The notes beneath the pieces are model-generated. The model was not told where the DNA came from and searched no databases. It saw only the letters and a list, made by a program, of their open reading frames with translations. From positions 4,882,501 through 4,946,500 of the forward strand of contig NZ_FNRV01000001.1 in NCBI RefSeq assembly GCF_900105115.1: a stretch of 64,000 nt of DNA, written 5' to 3'. A program made the position numbers and the translations under genes. This document shows positions 27,677 through 36,253 of the stretch, piece after piece; positions within the stretch are counted from its first letter, which is position 1, and each line of letters opens with the position of its first letter. The stretch comes from Pseudomonas mohnii. Its GTDB lineage: Bacteria > Pseudomonadota > Gammaproteobacteria > Pseudomonadales > Pseudomonadaceae.

Positions 27677-28891
27677 ATGTCTGTCACCGCCACTCCCGCC
27701 AGCCTCGTGCCGGATCATCACGCTCAATTCATCGATTTGCTGCAATCGAGCCTCGATCAGAATGCCTTCATCAAACTGGTGCTGGCCAAATACGTCGGCG
27801 AAGAGGCGGAGCTGCAGCGGATCATCATCAAGCCGGTCACCGTCAAGTCGCAGCCTTGCCTGTCCTTCGTCTATCGCTACAAAACCCGCGACATCACCAA
27901 GAACCTGCCGCTGGCCGAAGGGGTGGCAAGCATTGCCGAACTGCTTCCCGCGTCGTTCAAGAATGCGCATTTACTGTCGTTGACCGATGAAGCCCAGCTC
28001 GAATACAGCAAAAAGGGCAAGCCTTCACTGTTTAAGAGCAAACCCCAGCAATTGCGTGAAGTGCCGTCCGCCGAGCACAACCGCGAGAAAAACCGCTTCC
28101 TCGACCTGAGCCGACCGTTTCTCGCCGACCTTGGCGTGACCAACAAGCAGCATGAGCTGATCCCGGCGATGTCGCGCAAGTGGAAGCAGATCAACAAATT
28201 CATCGAAGTGTTCAGCCACGCCCTGACCTCGTCACCCTTGGCGCTGGACAAGCCCGTGCGCGTGGCGGACTTCGGTTCGGGCAAGGGTTACCTGACCTTT
28301 GCCATTCACGATTACCTGCGCAATACCTTGAACGCCGAGGGCGAAGTGACGGGTGTCGAGTTGCGTGAGGACATGGTCACCCTCTGCAATGCCGCCGCGG
28401 CCAAGCTTGAGCATCCGGGGCTGGTCTTCAAGTGTGGTGACGTGCGCAGCGTGGCGCCGAGCGAGCTGGACGTCATGATCGCGCTGCACGCCTGTGATAT
28501 CGCCACCGACTACGCGATTCACACCGGTATCCGTTCCGGCGCGTCGATCATCATGTGCTCGCCGTGCTGCCATAAACAGATTCGCCTGCAAATCCAGAGC
28601 CCGGCATTGCTCAAACCGATGCTGCAGTACGGTTTGCACCTGGGCCAGCAGGCTGAGATGGTGACCGACAGTCTGCGTGCGCTGTTCCTCGAAGCCTGCG
28701 GTTACGAGACCAAGGTGTTCGAGTTCATCTCACTGGACCATACCAACAAGAACAAGATGATCCTGGCGGTCAAACGCGCCGAGCCGGTGGACCCGGCCCA
28801 GCTGTTGGTGAAGATCCAGGAGCTGAAGGATTTCTACCACATCAGCGAGCATTGCCTGGAAACGCTGCTGCGGGCTGACGGCTACCTGTGA
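27677..28891 (+). CDS. Class I SAM-dependent methyltransferase (Methyltransf_32 type)
   Basis: A 404-residue protein. The SAM-binding motif I is VRVADFGSGKGYLTFAIHDYL near residue 200, with motif post-I 'GEVTGVELREDMV' and 'DVMIALHACDIATDYAI', a pattern found in Methyltransf_32/GSTCD-type proteins, together with a 'CSPCCHKQI' motif. Target unknown; RNA or small molecules have been suggested for relatives. I start at ATG 27677 (MSVTATPASLVPDHH); the longer frame from a GTG at 27605 is a poor start. Convergent with the DMT transporter, separated by a REP. Confidence 0.78.
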   Translation: MSVTATPASLVPDHHAQFIDLLQSSLDQNAFIKLVLAKYVGEEAELQRIIIKPVTVKSQPCLSFVYRYKTRDITKNLPLAEGVASIAELLPASFKNAHLLSLTDEAQLEYSKKGKPSLFKSKPQQLREVPSAEHNREKNRFLDLSRPFLADLGVTNKQHELIPAMSRKWKQINKFIEVFSHALTSSPLALDKPVRVADFGSGKGYLTFAIHDYLRNTLNAEGEVTGVELREDMVTLCNAAAAKLEHPGLVFKCGDVRSVAPSELDVMIALHACDIATDYAIHTGIRSGASIIMCSPCCHKQIRLQIQSPALLKPMLQYGLHLGQQAEMVTDSLRALFLEACGYETKVFEFISLDHTNKNKMILAVKRAEPVDPAQLLVKIQELKDFYHISEHCLETLLRADGYL

Positions 28892-28896
28892 ACCCA

Positions 28897-28926
28897 TGTA
28901 GGAGCCAGCTTGCTGGCTCCCACAGG
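28897..28926. repeat. REP element / bidirectional stem between convergent genes
   Basis: TGTAGGAGCCAGCTTGCTGG followed by CTCCCACAGG is a near-perfect palindrome filling the gap between two convergent stops. Confidence 0.78.
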
Positions 28927-28928
28927 AT

Positions 28929-29819
28929 TTATGCGGTGGCAATGCGCGCGGGTTTGATGGCGGTCTTGCGTCCCAACATCACCGTCACGATCACTCCGGC
29001 GGCAAACAGCCAGGTGATCGGCTCGACGTGTTCGCCGAAGAACAGCGCCGAGAAGGCGATGGTGAAGAAGATCTGCAGCAACTGGATCTGACTGACCCGC
29101 GCAATTCCGCCCATGGCCAGCCCGGCGTACCAGGCAAAGAACCCGATGAACTGCGAAAACAGCGAGACATAGCCGAAAGCCCACCAGGTTTTCGCCGAGA
29201 TATCGCCTTGATGTTGCAGCGCCAGGTACACCACCGGCCCGATCAACACGGGCGTCGACAGCACCAGCGCCCAGCAGATCACCTGCCAGCCGCCCATTTC
29301 CTTGGCCAGGCGTCCCCCTTCGGCATACCCCAGGCCGCCCACGGCAATCGCTCCGAGCATCAGCAAATCGCCGGCCTGAATGCTCCCGGCACCGCTGATC
29401 AGCGCATACCCCAACACCAACGCACTGCCCAGTGCGGCGCAGGCCCAGAACGCCTTCGACGGTCGTTCATGGGACAGCCATGCCGCGTACAACGCCACGC
29501 ACAGGGGCTGCAGGCCATTGACCAGGGCGCCATGGGACGCCGGCAAGGTTTGCATGGCCCAGGCCGACAACACCGGGAAGCCCAGGATCACCCCGGCAAT
29601 CACCAGGGTCAGGCCTTTGACCTGCTTCCAGGTCGGCCATTTCTCACGACGCCAGAGCAACAGCAGTGCCGCGGGAATCGCCGCGAACAGGGCCCGGCCC
29701 AAGCCGTTGAGCAGTGGGTGGAGCTCTTGCACGACGATTCGCGTGAAGGGCAGGGTGAGGCTGAAGATCACAACGCCGAGCAGGCCAAGGGCCATGCCGG
29801 TGTTTTCGCGGGAGGACAT
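28929..29819 (-). CDS. DMT-family (EamA) transporter
   Basis: A 296-residue inner-membrane protein with ten hydrophobic helices arranged as two EamA repeats: first 'GMALGLLGVVIFSLTLPFTR' to about residue 145, second 'GDLLMLGAIAVGGLGYAEGG' to the end, each with the terminal 'NGLQPLCVALYA' or 'QLLQIFFTIAFSALFFGE' helix typical of the family. Probably a metabolite exporter. Start 29819 (MSSRENTG) is my choice; the frame is open to 29858 and neither start has a strong ribosome site. Confidence 0.83.
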   Translation of the reverse strand: MSSRENTGMALGLLGVVIFSLTLPFTRIVVQELHPLLNGLGRALFAAIPAALLLLWRREKWPTWKQVKGLTLVIAGVILGFPVLSAWAMQTLPASHGALVNGLQPLCVALYAAWLSHERPSKAFWACAALGSALVLGYALISGAGSIQAGDLLMLGAIAVGGLGYAEGGRLAKEMGGWQVICWALVLSTPVLIGPVVYLALQHQGDISAKTWWAFGYVSLFSQFIGFFAWYAGLAMGGIARVSQIQLLQIFFTIAFSALFFGEHVEPITWLFAAGVIVTVMLGRKTAIKPARIATA

Positions 29820-29928
29820 GATGGCAACCAGAATCGAGGTGGGTGGGGGTGCCTTCATCTAGCCATAATTGGCGGGGAGCGCGCTGTTACAGCTAGGTGC
29901 AGAGTTATCCGTACAGTTTGAGGACGCC

Positions 29929-29950
29929 TTCGCGGGCAAGCCCGCGAAGA
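29929..29950. repeat. Short perfect palindrome (REP-like)
   Basis: CTTCGCGGGC-AA-GCCCGCGAAG, ten-base arms with a two-base centre, in the 237-base gap between the DMT and DJ-1/PfpI genes. It resembles the second REP class of fluorescent pseudomonads. Confidence 0.65.
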
Positions 29951-30056
29951 ACGGTAACGCGGTCCATCAGGTAGTAGCAGGTTATTACCCGACCCGCCGG
30001 ATAAGGACTACCTTGAATACTCCTGCAAGCCCACGTTTTCCAGAGGAGTCCTCCCC

Positions 30057-30638
30057 ATGGCGGCTAAAAAAATTCTGATGCTGGTTGGCGATTACGTCGA
30101 AGACTACGAAGTGATGGTGCCTTTCCAGGCGTTGTTGATGGTGGGTCATACGGTACATGCGGTGTGCCCGGACAAAACCGCCGGCCAGACCGTGCGCACG
30201 GCGATCCATGACTTCGAAGGCGACCAGACCTACAGCGAAAAGCCCGGTCACCTGTTTGCCCTGAACTTCGACTTCGCCAAGGTCGCGGCAGCGGACTACG
30301 ACGCGCTGCTGGTGCCCGGTGGTCGTGCGCCGGAGTACCTGCGGCTGAACGAAAAAGTCCTGGAGCTGGTACGGGATTTCGACAAGGCCGGCAAACCGAT
30401 TGCCGCCGTGTGCCACGGCGCGCAGTTGCTGGCGGCGGCAGGGATTCTCGAAGGCCGTGAGTGCAGTGCTTACCCGGCCTGCGCGCCGGAAGTGCGCCTG
30501 GCCGGCGGTACGTATATCGATATTCCGGTGACGGACGGCCACGTTCAAGGCAATCTGGCCACCGCGCCGGCCTGGCCTGCCCACCCGAACTGGCTGGCGG
30601 GTTTCCTTGGGTTGCTGGGCACCAAAATCACGCTGTAA
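30057..30638 (+). CDS. DJ-1/PfpI-family protein
   Basis: A 193-residue member of the DJ-1/PfpI superfamily. The nucleophile elbow is [11 protein letters not shown] with Cys119, and the acidic partner lies near 'GDYVEDYEV' (Glu about residue 15-18). '[16 protein letters not shown]' is another family motif. Relatives act as deglycases/glyoxalases or peptidase-like chaperones; which applies here is not visible. Followed 14 bases later by a ribbon-helix-helix protein gene on the same strand. Confidence 0.87.
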   Translation: MAAKKILMLVGDYVEDYEVMVPFQALLMVGHTVHAVCPDKTAGQTVRTAIHDFEGDQTYSEKPGHLFALNFDFAKVAAADYDALLVPGGRAPEYLRLNEKVLELVRDFDKAGKPIAAVCHGAQLLAAAGILEGRECSAYPACAPEVRLAGGTYIDIPVTDGHVQGNLATAPAWPAHPNWLAGFLGLLGTKITL

Positions 30639-30652
30639 CGAGGGACCTTTCC

Positions 30653-30958
30653 ATGTGCGAGCTCTACGTCAAAGCTGACCCGATTCTCTACGAATCGCGC
30701 TCCCGCTCGCTGCGCATCTGCGGAGTGGTCACCACCCTGCGGCTGGAGAATCAGTTCTGGGACATCCTCAGCGAAATCGCCGAGGTCGACGGCATGACCA
30801 CCAACCAGTTGATCGCCAAGCTGTATGAAGAGGTGATGGACTACCGCGGCGAGGTGGTGAATTTCGCCTCGTTCTTGCGCGTGAGTTGTACGCGGTATCT
30901 GAGTCAGCGGCGGGTGGCGACGCCTGAATTGTCGGTGGTGAAACGCTCAGTGTTATAG
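30653..30958 (+). CDS. Ribbon-helix-helix domain protein (RHH_4)
   Basis: A 101-residue protein. The central segment SLRICGVVTTLRLENQFWDI followed by 'LSEIAEVDGMTTNQLIAKLY' is the RHH_4 (PF13467) pattern: a beta strand that pairs in a dimer to contact DNA, then two helices. GAGGGACC precedes ATG 30653. Likely a small DNA-binding regulator; partners unknown. Shares a transcript with the DJ-1/PfpI gene by spacing. Confidence 0.78.
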   Translation: MCELYVKADPILYESRSRSLRICGVVTTLRLENQFWDILSEIAEVDGMTTNQLIAKLYEEVMDYRGEVVNFASFLRVSCTRYLSQRRVATPELSVVKRSVL

Positions 30959-30981
30959 GTTTTTCGGCGTACTTGCCGGCC

Positions 30982-31038
30982 CCATCGTCGGAACGCCGCC
31001 CGGAGCAGGCTCGCTCCCGGGCGGCGTTCCGACGATGG
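30982..31038. repeat. Perfect 22-bp inverted repeat around a REP-like core
   Basis: CCATCGTCGGAACGCCGCCC followed by GG (30982-31003) and its exact reverse complement (31017-31038) with a 13-base loop AGCAGGCTCGCTC. No T tract follows. The loop carries the REP-like GAGCAGGCTCGCTC core. Confidence 0.85.
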
Positions 31039-31118
31039 CGGCGGCTCAGGCGACAGATTTGCCGGGCTGGTCTTTACTCTGAAGCGCGCAACCTCTCAAT
31101 CGCCAAAGGAGAAAGAGC

Positions 31119-31463
31119 ATGTCCGGATGGTACGAAGTGAGCAAAAGCATCAGCGGTCAATTCAGGTTTGTACTGAAGGCGGCCAATGCCGAGACCATTC
31201 TGACCAGCGAGCACTACAGCACGCGCGCCGCAGCCGATAAAGGCATCGCGGCGGTGCAGGCCAACAGCCCGATGGATGAGCGTTACGAGAAAAAAACCAC
31301 CAGGGATGGCCACCCTTATTTCAACCTCAAGGCCGCTAACCACGAGATCATCGGCACCAGCGAGGCCTTTTCTTCTGCGACCGCTCTGGAAAAAGGCATC
31401 GCCAGTGTGAAGGCCAACGGGCCAACCAAGGTGATCAAGGACAAGACATTGCCGGTGCTTTGA
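31119..31463 (+). CDS. YegP-family (DUF1508) protein, two repeats
   Basis: A 114-residue protein of two DUF1508 repeats: residues about 8-55 (GQFRFVLKAANAETILTSEH...AAADKGIAAVQANSP) and 60-107 (GHPYFNLKAANHEIIGTSEA...TALEKGIASVKANGP). Each forms a beta-alpha unit and the pair is the usual YegP length. Function is not known; YegP is often stress-linked. Ribosome site AAAGGAG upstream. Flanked by REP-type elements on both sides, so monocistronic. Confidence 0.9.
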   Translation: MSGWYEVSKSISGQFRFVLKAANAETILTSEHYSTRAAADKGIAAVQANSPMDERYEKKTTRDGHPYFNLKAANHEIIGTSEAFSSATALEKGIASVKANGPTKVIKDKTLPVL

Positions 31464-31470
31464 GGCACTT

Positions 31471-31499
31471 GTCGGAGCGGGCAAGCTCGCTCCCACAGT
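31471..31499. repeat. REP element
   Basis: GTCGGAGCGGGCAAGCTCGC followed by TCCCACAGT, a standard REP copy, between the convergent YegP and DapA-family genes. Confidence 0.75.
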
Positions 31500-31518
31500 G
31501 GTTTTATGAGGTTGGAAG

Positions 31519-32406
31519 TCAGCGCAGAGTGTTCAACAGCCCCTGGAGCTGATCGCGTCCAGCCTCACTCAACGGAAAAACCGGTAACCGCGGATCGCCC
31601 GATTCCAGCCCGGTGGCACGCAACCCAGCCTTGATGGTCGCCGGCAGGCCACCCTTGAGAATGAAGTCCAGCAAGGGCAACTGGCGATAGAACAGCTCGC
31701 GCGCCTTGCTCAAGTCGTTTTCCAGCACCGCCTGATACAAGTCGAGGTTGAGCTGCGGGATCAGGTTTGTTGCCGCCGTGCACCAGCCCTTGGCCCCGGC
31801 GGCAAACGCTTCCAGCGCCAACGGGTTGCAACCGTTGTAAAACGGCACCTGACCTTCGCCCAGGCGTTGCAGTTGATGCATGCGCTGGATGTCGCCGGTG
31901 CTCTCCTTGACCATGGTCACGTTTTCCACGCCTTTGACGATGCGCAAAATCAGGTCCACCGACATGTCGGTGCCGCTGGTGGCCGGGTTGTTGTAGAGCA
32001 TGATCGGCACACCGATGCTGTCGCCGATGGCGCGGTAGTGGGCGAGGATTTCCGCTTCGCTGAGTTTCCAGTAGGCGGTTGGCAACACCATCACCGCATC
32101 GGCACCCTGGGCTTCGGCGAAACGTGCGCGGCGCACTGCTTTGGCAGTGGTCAGATCGGACACGCTGACAATGGTCGGCACGCGTTTGGCCACGTGTCTG
32201 ATACTGAATTCGGCGACTTGATCCCACTCTGCGTCGCTCAGGTAAGCGCCTTCCCCGGTGCTGCCCAGCGGGGCGATGGCATGCACGCCGCTGTCGATCA
32301 AACGGTCGATGGAGCGCCCGAGCGCGTCGAGGTCGACACTTTCACCCTGGGCGGTGAAAGGCGTGATGGTGTAGCCGATGATGCCGTGAATGGTTGTGCT
32401 CGACAT
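31519..32406 (-). CDS. Dihydrodipicolinate synthase (DapA) family aldolase/lyase
   Basis: A 295-residue class I aldolase of the DHDPS/NAL superfamily. The Schiff-base lysine is in NVTMVKESTGD (near residue 163) and the catalytic tyrosine in 'VMVLPTAYWKLSE'-'MLYNNPATSGTDM' (near 135). The 'PLGSTGEGAYLSDAEW' loop replaces the canonical GTTGE, so it is probably a catabolic paralogue rather than the lysine-synthesis enzyme. Start 32406 has GGAGAG upstream. It lies 29 bases after the class II aldolase gene on the same strand; both are divergent from an XRE-cupin regulator. Substrate unknown. Confidence 0.85.
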   Translation of the reverse strand: MSSTTIHGIIGYTITPFTAQGESVDLDALGRSIDRLIDSGVHAIAPLGSTGEGAYLSDAEWDQVAEFSIRHVAKRVPTIVSVSDLTTAKAVRRARFAEAQGADAVMVLPTAYWKLSEAEILAHYRAIGDSIGVPIMLYNNPATSGTDMSVDLILRIVKGVENVTMVKESTGDIQRMHQLQRLGEGQVPFYNGCNPLALEAFAAGAKGWCTAATNLIPQLNLDLYQAVLENDLSKARELFYRQLPLLDFILKGGLPATIKAGLRATGLESGDPRLPVFPLSEAGRDQLQGLLNTLR

Positions 32407-32435
32407 GGTGTCTCTCCGTGGTAAAAGGTCGGGGT

Positions 32436-33218
32436 TCAGTTCAGGCAATCGGCGTGTTGACGCAGGTTCTGCCGGGCGTAGTAGTTGAAAGCGGCGGCGT
32501 GTCGTTTGGGCCGGGCGATCCAGTCATGGGCTTCACGGCCCAGCTCGGGGATGATCGGCTTGATGGTCCCGGCGCTCATCGCCAGCAGTTGCAGCCTGGC
32601 GGCGCGTTCGATCAGTTGGGCAATCACACAGGCTTCCTCGATGGTGCCACCGGTGGACAACTGGCCGTGATGGGAAAGCAGGATCGCCCGTTTGTCGCCC
32701 AGGGCCCCGGCAATCAACCCGCCTTCTTCATTGCCGACCGGCACACCAGGCCAGCCTTCGAGAAACGCGCAGTCGTCGTAGAGCGGGCAGAGGTCCATGT
32801 GGGAAATCTGCAGCGGCACTTCCAGCATCGACAAGGCCGCAACGTGGGTCGGGTGGGTGTGAATGATGCAGTTCACATCCGGCCGGGCGCGGTACACCCA
32901 ACTGTGGAAACGGTTGGCCGGATTGGGCATGCCATGGCCGGCAAGCACGTCCAGGTCTTCATTGACCAGCAACAGGTTGCTCGCGGTGATTTCGTCAAAA
33001 CCCAGGCCCAGTTGTTGAGTGTAATAGGTGCCTGGCTGCGGGCCGCGGGCGGTGATTTGCCCGGCCAGTCCGGAATCATGGCCGTTCTCGAACAGAATGC
33101 GGCACGTCAGGGCCAGCTTTTGCCGGTCGGTCCACGTATTATCCGCGAGGGTGTTTTGCATCTGGGTCAGCGCTTGCTTGACCAGTTGCTCTTTGGGCAG
33201 TGCTAAGGTCTTGGCCAT
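32436..33218 (-). CDS. Class II aldolase/adducin family protein
   Basis: A 260-residue AraD-like protein. Zinc ligands are visible in IIHTHPTHVAALSML (HxH near residues 120-122) and LLSHHGQLSTGG (His near 190). 'GLAGQITARGPQPGTYYTQQ' is the substrate-phosphate/carboxylate loop. Members are aldolases, epimerases or decarboxylases of hydroxy acids. First gene of a two-gene unit with the DapA-family gene, suggesting successive retro-aldol or decarboxylation steps on one sugar-acid-like substrate (inference). Confidence 0.86.
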   Translation of the reverse strand: MAKTLALPKEQLVKQALTQMQNTLADNTWTDRQKLALTCRILFENGHDSGLAGQITARGPQPGTYYTQQLGLGFDEITASNLLLVNEDLDVLAGHGMPNPANRFHSWVYRARPDVNCIIHTHPTHVAALSMLEVPLQISHMDLCPLYDDCAFLEGWPGVPVGNEEGGLIAGALGDKRAILLSHHGQLSTGGTIEEACVIAQLIERAARLQLLAMSAGTIKPIIPELGREAHDWIARPKRHAAAFNYYARQNLRQHADCLN

Positions 33219-33247
33219 ATCGGTGTCCTTTGGGGTGATTCATGCAG

Positions 33248-33283
33248 ATGACACTAAAGAGGCTATATGACACTTTGTGTCAT
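33248..33283. promoter_or_regulatory. Candidate operator of the XRE-cupin regulator
   Basis: ATGACAC-TTT-GTGTCAT (33267-33283) is a perfect palindrome; an extra half-site ATGACAC lies at 33248-33254. The site sits between the class II aldolase gene (minus) and the XRE-cupin regulator (plus), the expected place for autoregulation and control of the aldolase operon. Confidence 0.7.
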
Positions 33284-33328
33284 TGGCAAGGACAAATCGT
33301 CGGCTCCTTGATGGATTAATCGCTCCAC

Positions 33329-33871
33329 ATGTCTATCCGTTTGAAATTACTCAGAAAAAAACTTGGCGTGACACTTGAAGCCTTGGCCGAAAAATCCGGC
33401 ATGACCAAGAGCTATCTGTCGAAAGTCGAGCGCGGGCTGAACACGCCGTCGATCGCGGCTGCCCTGAAACTGGCCAAGGCGCTGAACGTGAAGGTCGAGG
33501 AGTTGTTTTCCGAGGACAAGGTCAGTCTCGACGGCTACAGCCTGGTGCGCAGCCATGAGCGCCAGTCCCTGGCGGCCAACGATCAAAGTCCCGGCTACGC
33601 GGTGCTGGCCCATCAGGTCAGTGAACGCAGCCTGCTGCCATTCATCATTTATCCGCCCGCCGAATTCACCGACAAAGCCTTCAAGGAACACACCGGGGAG
33701 GAGTTTCTGTTCGTCCACGAGGGGCAGGTGGAAGTGGACTTTATGAACGAGCGAGTGCTGCTCGATCGCGGTGACGCGCTGCACTTCAACGCGCAAAAAC
33801 CGCACCGGATACGGTCAGTGGGAGAGGTTCAGGCGCAGTTGCTGGTGGTGGTGCACAGCAACGAGGAATGA
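33329..33871 (+). CDS. XRE-cupin transcriptional regulator
   Basis: A 180-residue regulator: helix-turn-helix at about residues 5-60 (LKLLRKKLGVTLEALAEKSG then MTKSYLSKVERGLNTPSIAA) and a C-terminal cupin barrel (about 105-178) with 'HTGEEFLFVHEGQVEVDFMN' and 'DRGDALHFNAQKPHRIRSVG'. The family senses small metabolites through the cupin. It is divergent from the class II aldolase/DapA-family operon with a perfect palindrome between, so it is probably their specific regulator. Confidence 0.9.
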   Translation: MSIRLKLLRKKLGVTLEALAEKSGMTKSYLSKVERGLNTPSIAAALKLAKALNVKVEELFSEDKVSLDGYSLVRSHERQSLAANDQSPGYAVLAHQVSERSLLPFIIYPPAEFTDKAFKEHTGEEFLFVHEGQVEVDFMNERVLLDRGDALHFNAQKPHRIRSVGEVQAQLLVVVHSNEE

Positions 33872-33884
33872 GCCTGGCGCTGTT

Positions 33885-33912
33885 GTGGCGAGGGCGCTTG
33901 CTCCCTCGCCAC
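33885..33912. repeat. REP-like stem between convergent genes
   Basis: GTGGCGAGGG-CGCTTGCT-CCCTCGCCAC, ten-base perfect arms. It separates the XRE-cupin and DUF4917 genes and may terminate both. Confidence 0.75.
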
Positions 33913-33928
33913 CGATCAAGTGCCGGCC

Positions 33929-34948
33929 TCAGACTTCGACCGGAACGGTCAGCTTCGGGCTACCCAATGCATGGGTCTTCGAGTCAAAAAAGCGCAACTC
34001 AATACCCGTCCCCTCAAACACCTTCGCGTAATAGCGCTTCTGATGCTGGATAAACGCCTTGCTGCGCGGATAGATCGAGATCGCCACCCGCTGCGGTTTC
34101 GCCTGACGCAAGGCGTGCACAATGTGGCTGTCCTGCTCACCCAAGGCATGGCCGAAAATGCACAAGCCCTCGCCATGACTCAGTAACTGGTCGTAGCAGA
34201 ACGACAGATAATCCGAGCTGCGAATGGTCTTGAGCTTGTCCGTGCTCGGCCCTTCGTTGATGAACAGCGGCACGTCGTCGAGGGTCTTGATCGTATTGTT
34301 GATCGCGAAATTACCCAGCAATGTGCCCTCGGTCGACATCAGCTTGCGCGCCGTGCCGTCCTGATTGCGCACCAGGTGCAGGCCACCGTGCAGGTACAGC
34401 AAGCGGGTTTTGTCGGTGGCGGTGGCGCTGAGGTCGAAGCCGGGCTCGTCACCCTGGAACAGATCGGTGATCGCCTGCGGCGAGTGCTGGATCGCCCAGT
34501 AATTGAGCAGATCGTAGTTGGTGGTGAATACCGTGCGGTAGCGGGCCAGTTCCTGATTGATCGAGCCCAGGGTCGACGCCTGGACCAACCGCCACGGGAT
34601 ATGCACCGCGTGCACGGTGTTGATCAAGGCTTCCTTGATCGCATAGTAACGATTGCGCGGGGCGGCGGAGCTGACGGCCAGGGCCTTGTTGACCCGGCTG
34701 GTGGTTTTCAGCGCGCTGAGCACTTGTTCGAAACTGCGGGTTTGCAGCGCATCGAACACACTCAATTCCGATTGGCTCAGGGGCTTTTCTTCGACGGTGC
34801 GGGCGTTCTCGAACAGCGAGTCGTAGCCGAAATCGTCCCACACGGCGCGGCTGGCGCCGTTGCCCACCAGCAAGCCGGCGAACGCAGCGCTTGAGCGCAA
34901 GGCGTTCCAGTCTTCAAGTTGGGCGTCGACATCCTGTAAATCGGTCAT
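33929..34948 (-). CDS. DUF4917 protein with SIR2-like NAD-binding features
   Basis: A 339-residue protein. In order it shows GLLVGNGASRAVWDDFGY (residues 26-43, a GxG-type nucleotide loop), FTTNYDLLNYWA (near 142), LLYLHGGLHLVRN (near 185) and CIFGHALGEQDSHIVHAL (near 272). This set matches the SIR2-like fold seen in DUF4917 and in many NADase-type defence proteins (GxG, TTNYD and HG motifs). No partner defence gene is adjacent, and there is no signal or membrane segment. Monocistronic; a terminator-like REP lies downstream. Function unknown. Confidence 0.78.
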   Translation of the reverse strand: MTDLQDVDAQLEDWNALRSSAAFAGLLVGNGASRAVWDDFGYDSLFENARTVEEKPLSQSELSVFDALQTRSFEQVLSALKTTSRVNKALAVSSAAPRNRYYAIKEALINTVHAVHIPWRLVQASTLGSINQELARYRTVFTTNYDLLNYWAIQHSPQAITDLFQGDEPGFDLSATATDKTRLLYLHGGLHLVRNQDGTARKLMSTEGTLLGNFAINNTIKTLDDVPLFINEGPSTDKLKTIRSSDYLSFCYDQLLSHGEGLCIFGHALGEQDSHIVHALRQAKPQRVAISIYPRSKAFIQHQKRYYAKVFEGTGIELRFFDSKTHALGSPKLTVPVEV

Positions 34949-35104
34949 TGCGTTTGTCGTCTCGAAGCAAAAGGTCTGATGGGCGGCGACTTTATCACGA
35001 CCGGACGTTGAGCCAGATCAACATGCCGTCGTGGCGACGGGTCGATCCTGAGCGCATTCAGAGGATCGGTGCTGCCGGTCTGCCCCTCGTCAGGAGACTC
35101 GCAC

Positions 35105-36253
35105 ATGATTAGTACGTTTTTTATCCCCGCCGTGAACATCATGGGCATCGGTTGCCTGGACGAAGCCATGGACGCCATCCGCCAATACGGTTTTCGCAAA
35201 GCGTTCATCGTCACCGACGCCGGGCTGGCCAAGGCCGGCGTGGCGAGCATGATTGCCGGGAAACTGGCGCTGCAGGACATCGATTCGGTGATCTTCGACG
35301 GGGCCAAACCCAACCCGAGCATCGCCAACGTCGAGCACGGCCTGGGTCTGCTCAAGGAGACCCGGTGTGACTTCGTGGTGTCCCTGGGTGGGGGCTCGCC
35401 CCACGACTGTGCCAAGGGGATCGCCCTGTGCGCGACCAACGGCGGGCAGATTCGCGACTACGAGGGCGTCGATCGGTCCACTAAACCGCAACTGCCGTTG
35501 ATTGCCATCAACACCACGGCCGGCACGGCCAGCGAAATGACCCGGTTCTGCATCATCACCGACGAATCGCGGCACGTGAAAATGGCCATTGTCGATCGCA
35601 ACGTCACGCCGCTGCTGTCGGTCAACGATCCGGACCTGATGATCGCCATGCCCAAGGGCCTGACGGCCGCCACCGGCATGGATGCCCTGACCCACGCCAT
35701 CGAAGCCTACGTGTCCACCGCTGCCACTCCGATCACCGATGCCTGCGCCCTGAAGGCCATCACCCTGATCAGCCATAACCTGCGCCTGGTGGTGGAGGAC
35801 GGTGAAAACCTGGGGGCGCGGGAAGGCATGGCGTACGCGCAGTTTTTGGCCGGCATGGCGTTCAACAATGCGTCCCTTGGCTTCGTGCATGCCATGGCTC
35901 ACCAGTTGGGTGGCTTCTACGACTTGCCCCATGGCGTGTGCAACGCAGTGCTGTTACCCCACGTGCAAAGCTTCAATGCCCAGGTCTGCGCCGTTCGCCT
36001 GACCGACGTGGCCCACGCCATGGGCGCCGACATTCGCGGATTCAGCCCGGAAGAGGGCGCCCAGGCGGCTATCGAGGCCATCCGCCGCCTTGCACTCGAT
36101 GTGGACATCCCCGCCGGTTTGCGTGAGCTCGGCGTCCGGCTCAACGACATCCCGACCCTGGCCAGCAACGCCCTGAAAGATGCATGCGGCGTGACCAACC
36201 CCCGGGCGGCGGATCAGCGGCAGATCGAAGAGATATTCCGCAGCGCGTTCTAG
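35105..36253 (+). CDS. Iron-containing (group III) alcohol dehydrogenase
   Basis: A 382-residue NAD-dependent dehydrogenase. The nucleotide motif is [18 protein letters not shown] (near residue 95). Metal ligands are in [13 protein letters not shown] (Asp/His near 195-200) and [20 protein letters not shown] (His near 263 and 277). Length equals YiaY/ErcA/EutG-type enzymes. Start ATG 35105 has AGGAG 10 bases upstream; an upstream in-frame extension to 35069 has none. It overlaps the convergent MFS gene by 4 bases. Substrate probably a primary alcohol. Confidence 0.92.
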   Translation: MISTFFIPAVNIMGIGCLDEAMDAIRQYGFRKAFIVTDAGLAKAGVASMIAGKLALQDIDSVIFDGAKPNPSIANVEHGLGLLKETRCDFVVSLGGGSPHDCAKGIALCATNGGQIRDYEGVDRSTKPQLPLIAINTTAGTASEMTRFCIITDESRHVKMAIVDRNVTPLLSVNDPDLMIAMPKGLTAATGMDALTHAIEAYVSTAATPITDACALKAITLISHNLRLVVEDGENLGAREGMAYAQFLAGMAFNNASLGFVHAMAHQLGGFYDLPHGVCNAVLLPHVQSFNAQVCAVRLTDVAHAMGADIRGFSPEEGAQAAIEAIRRLALDVDIPAGLRELGVRLNDIPTLASNALKDACGVTNPRAADQRQIEEIFRSAF

